This document shows positions 63,201 to 64,000 of a stretch of 64,000 nt of DNA, piece by piece (position 1 is the stretch's first letter; each line of letters opens with the position of its first letter). The notes under the pieces were generated by a model. The model was not told the DNA's origin. It ran no database searches and saw only the letters and a list, made by a program, of their open reading frames with translations. The position numbers and the translations under genes were made by a program. Source of the stretch: CAVVFX01 sp963747535 (lineage in GTDB: Bacteria > Acidobacteriota > Terriglobia > Bryobacterales > Bryobacteraceae); contig CAVVFX010000017.1 of the NCBI GenBank assembly GCA_963747535.1, positions 124,001-188,000 of the forward strand, read 5' to 3'.

Positions 63201-63416
63201 ATCCGCGCGGGCGAGCGACGCCTGCGACCCATCATGATGACGGCCCTCGCGACGGTGGCCGGAATGCTTCCCCTGGCTTTTGCACTGGGCGCCGGTTCGC
63301 AGATGCTGCAACCTTTGGCCATCGCGGTGATCGGCGGAATTCTCGCCTCGATGGTTCTCTCTCTGGTAGTCACACCGGCCGTTCGTTTCTATATTGGCGG
63401 CCGTAGTACAAATTGA
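60267..63416 (+). CDS. RND efflux pump (AcrB/HAE1 family)
   Basis: This 1049-residue inner-membrane transporter overlaps the adaptor stop by ATGA. It has TM1 (about 27-47), a first porter domain (FPRIVVGADVGVYPIEQM), and TM2-6 with the proton-relay region GGLAAAVGLVIDDAIVVVENI. A second porter domain and TM8-12 follow, with GLIMVVGIVAKNGILLLD. The paired-Asp DD in TM4 is present. Sequence style is nearer to the shorter CusA/HAE-like branch than to E. coli AcrB. It exports drugs, solvents or similar; the substrate is not predictable. Confidence 0.92.
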   Translation: MSELSTVPPITEGTETPHWTARHGKPIIFVILTLVAVGSYLAVSIPVAVFPSTDFPRIVVGADVGVYPIEQMLVTVTQPLEEAVNTVPGLDHVTSTTSRGSAEIDLFFDWNVDMYQTLELVNAALARVQPTLPANAKVTANRLTFAAFPILGYSMTSQAIPQTTLWELANYTIKPRLNRAAGVSSVVVQGGQVPEFNIQPDPAKMILAGVTVPNILDAISRSNMIDSPGLIETNHQLVLTLMSGQARNIGDIGDIVIKTTPAGATVHINDIGTVNNSVMPVYTVVTANGKPAVLLNIYRQPASNTVDVANAVHSEIANLAKDIPPGVDIRPFYDQSELVTDSIKSVRDAILLGLILASLIMVLFLRDWGTSLVAGLVIPATIGVTFIALRIMGQSFNLMTLGGLAAAVGLVIDDAIVVVENIVMHRDLGQSRAEAIRRAIREIRVPLVGSTITPIVVFLPIISITGVTGVFFRALAVTVGMALLTSLALALTWTPTLSHYFLRNRKADGSAPARHESVPSWLMRAYERTLRFTLEHPFALVVFTVLLIGGAYLCYTHTGSDLLPAMDEGGFIVDYTMPPGSSLRETNRVISHVEKILRETPEVATTARRTGLQLGLAAVTEANQGDISVKLKPMAPFFSRLFGGKAGPNERARTGEEVIADVRAKITAAEPVLDVEFPQLLQDMIGDLTSAPQPVVIKLFSEDPDLLRHWAPVEASAIQKIPGVVDVEDGIDNSTSGTAVTFNIDPMVTARAGFTPQEVELDASAMLQGEPATPPVVLNARSYTIRVQFPPSARRTLDSMRNTLIVSGTGKTATIGSLTTLTETPGQTEIIRENLQRCVNVTGRFENINLGDGMAQVQKAVAESNLPPSIRVQYGGQYAEQQKSFHDLVFVLALAIVLVFMVLLFEFGEFGAPVAVLSSALLSTCGVFLALLITRTTFNLSSFMGLIMVVGIVAKNGILLLDADQRFRTEGVSPEESMIRAGERRLRPIMMTALATVAGMLPLAFALGAGSQMLQPLAIAVIGGILASMVLSLVVTPAVRFYIGGRSTN

Positions 63417-63430
63417 AAGGACCAATAAAT

Positions 63431-64000
63431 ATGAAGAACAAACTCTTGATGGCAGGCGTGGTGATCGCTGCAGCGTTCGCCGCCGAAGGCTACAAAGTTA
63501 TCGGCAAGATCAAGATTGGCGGCACCGGCGGCTGGGACTATATCGCGGTCGATCCGGATGCCAACCGCGTGTACGCATCGCACGCTACGCTGGTGGAAGT
63601 TGTCGACCCTAAAGCCGGGAAGGTAGTCGGTCAGATTACGCAACTCCACGGCGTGCATGGCATAGCGGTGGCGCCCGAATTCGGTAAGGGATTCATCACC
63701 AACGGCCAGTCCAACAGCGTGACCATTTTTGACCTGAAAACCCTCGCCAAGGTGGGCGAACCGCAAACCGGACAGAATCCGGACTCGGTCTGCTTCGAGC
63801 CCAAAACCAAACACATTTTCACCATGAATGGCCGTTCGAACGATTCCACGGCCATCGATCCCAAAACCAACGAAGTCATCAAGAGTTTCCCGGTGGGCGG
63901 AAAGCCCGAAGAGTGCGCCGTCGACGGCACGGGGAAAATCTATGTCAATCTGGAAAGCTCCAGCGAGATCGTCGAAATTGACGCAACCAAGCCGGCCGTG
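63431..64000 (+). CDS. YncE-like beta-propeller protein, 5' part
   Basis: The frame starts at ATG 63431 behind GAAAGGA and runs off the window (190 codons seen). A signal peptide (about 1-18) is followed by propeller blades: GGWDYIAVDPDANRVYASH, HGIAVAPEFGKGFITNGQSNSVTIFDL, PDSVCFEPKTKHIFTMN. YncE-type propellers are periplasmic or surface proteins that often bind cofactors or nucleic acids; the function is unclear. It follows the RND pump by 14 bases and is probably in the same operon. Confidence 0.85.
   Translation, partial: MKNKLLMAGVVIAAAFAAEGYKVIGKIKIGGTGGWDYIAVDPDANRVYASHATLVEVVDPKAGKVVGQITQLHGVHGIAVAPEFGKGFITNGQSNSVTIFDLKTLAKVGEPQTGQNPDSVCFEPKTKHIFTMNGRSNDSTAIDPKTNEVIKSFPVGGKPEECAVDGTGKIYVNLESSSEIVEIDATKPAV

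Overview
The window looks like chromosome from a GC-rich acidobacterium of the Solibacter/Bryobacter kind. The grounds are family content rather than a marker gene: three very large Oar-like TonB-dependent receptors with N-terminal carboxypeptidase-regulatory domains, a planctomycete/Solibacter-type set of cytochrome-DUF1592-DUF1588 plus DUF1552 genes, a Tat-exported sugar and hydroxy-acid enzyme repertoire, PQQ dehydrogenase, multiheme cytochrome with TPRs, and a Gram-negative class D sortase. Many starts are TTG or GTG and many gene pairs overlap by ATGA or TTGA.

Layout. 1-7.4 kb is a carbohydrate/sugar-acid block: a GH2 glycosidase (minus, cut by the window edge), an alginate-lyase-family enzyme, a DapA-like aldolase, a mandelate-racemase-type dehydratase, a polysaccharide deacetylase, and a translationally coupled kinase plus divergent enolase-like protein. 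7.4-7.9 kb is non-coding and packed with dispersed hairpin repeats. 7.9-14.3 kb holds a methyltransferase/membrane protein pair, a TPR protein, a PchB-type chorismate mutase, TonB receptor 1 and SdpI. 14.5-20.1 kb holds an HTH protein, pyrD, a DUF1223 protein, a deoxyhypusine-synthase-like/HAD pair and an HtrA protease. 20.2-23.6 kb holds hicB with a decayed hicA, a class D sortase beside a protein carrying a sorting-signal-like C-terminus, and a SpoIIE-type phosphatase. 23.9-34 kb holds a beta-propeller enzyme, TonB receptor 2 with a divergent membrane regulator, alanine racemase and two FMN-dependent hydroxy-acid oxidase paralogues. 34-44 kb holds a two-gene nucleotidyltransferase module, a cytochrome c / PQQ alcohol dehydrogenase / binding protein operon, TonB receptor 3 and a heptaheme TPR protein.

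44.1-52.7 kb is one tightly coupled five-gene operon: two leucine-rich-repeat proteins, a DUF1592-family cytochrome, a Tat-exported DUF1552 protein and a secreted alpha/beta hydrolase. A tRNA-Leu follows on the other strand. 53-57 kb is a decaying region with inverted repeats, a DUF6788 gene, an MbfA-type ferritin/VIT1 fusion and two pseudogenes. 57.3-64 kb is a tripartite RND efflux operon (tolC, adaptor, pump) followed by a beta-propeller protein cut by the window end.

At least six gene relics (hicA, sialate O-acetylesterase, lactonase, xanthine-dehydrogenase-type FAD subunit, FUSC transporter, and a repeat invading the RND adaptor) and a recurring hairpin repeat family show active genome turnover. 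The most promising leads are the sortase-substrate pair, the LRR/DUF1592/DUF1552/hydrolase operon, the kinase-enolase pair, the oxidase paralogue that has lost its catalytic histidine, and the modular hairpin repeats.
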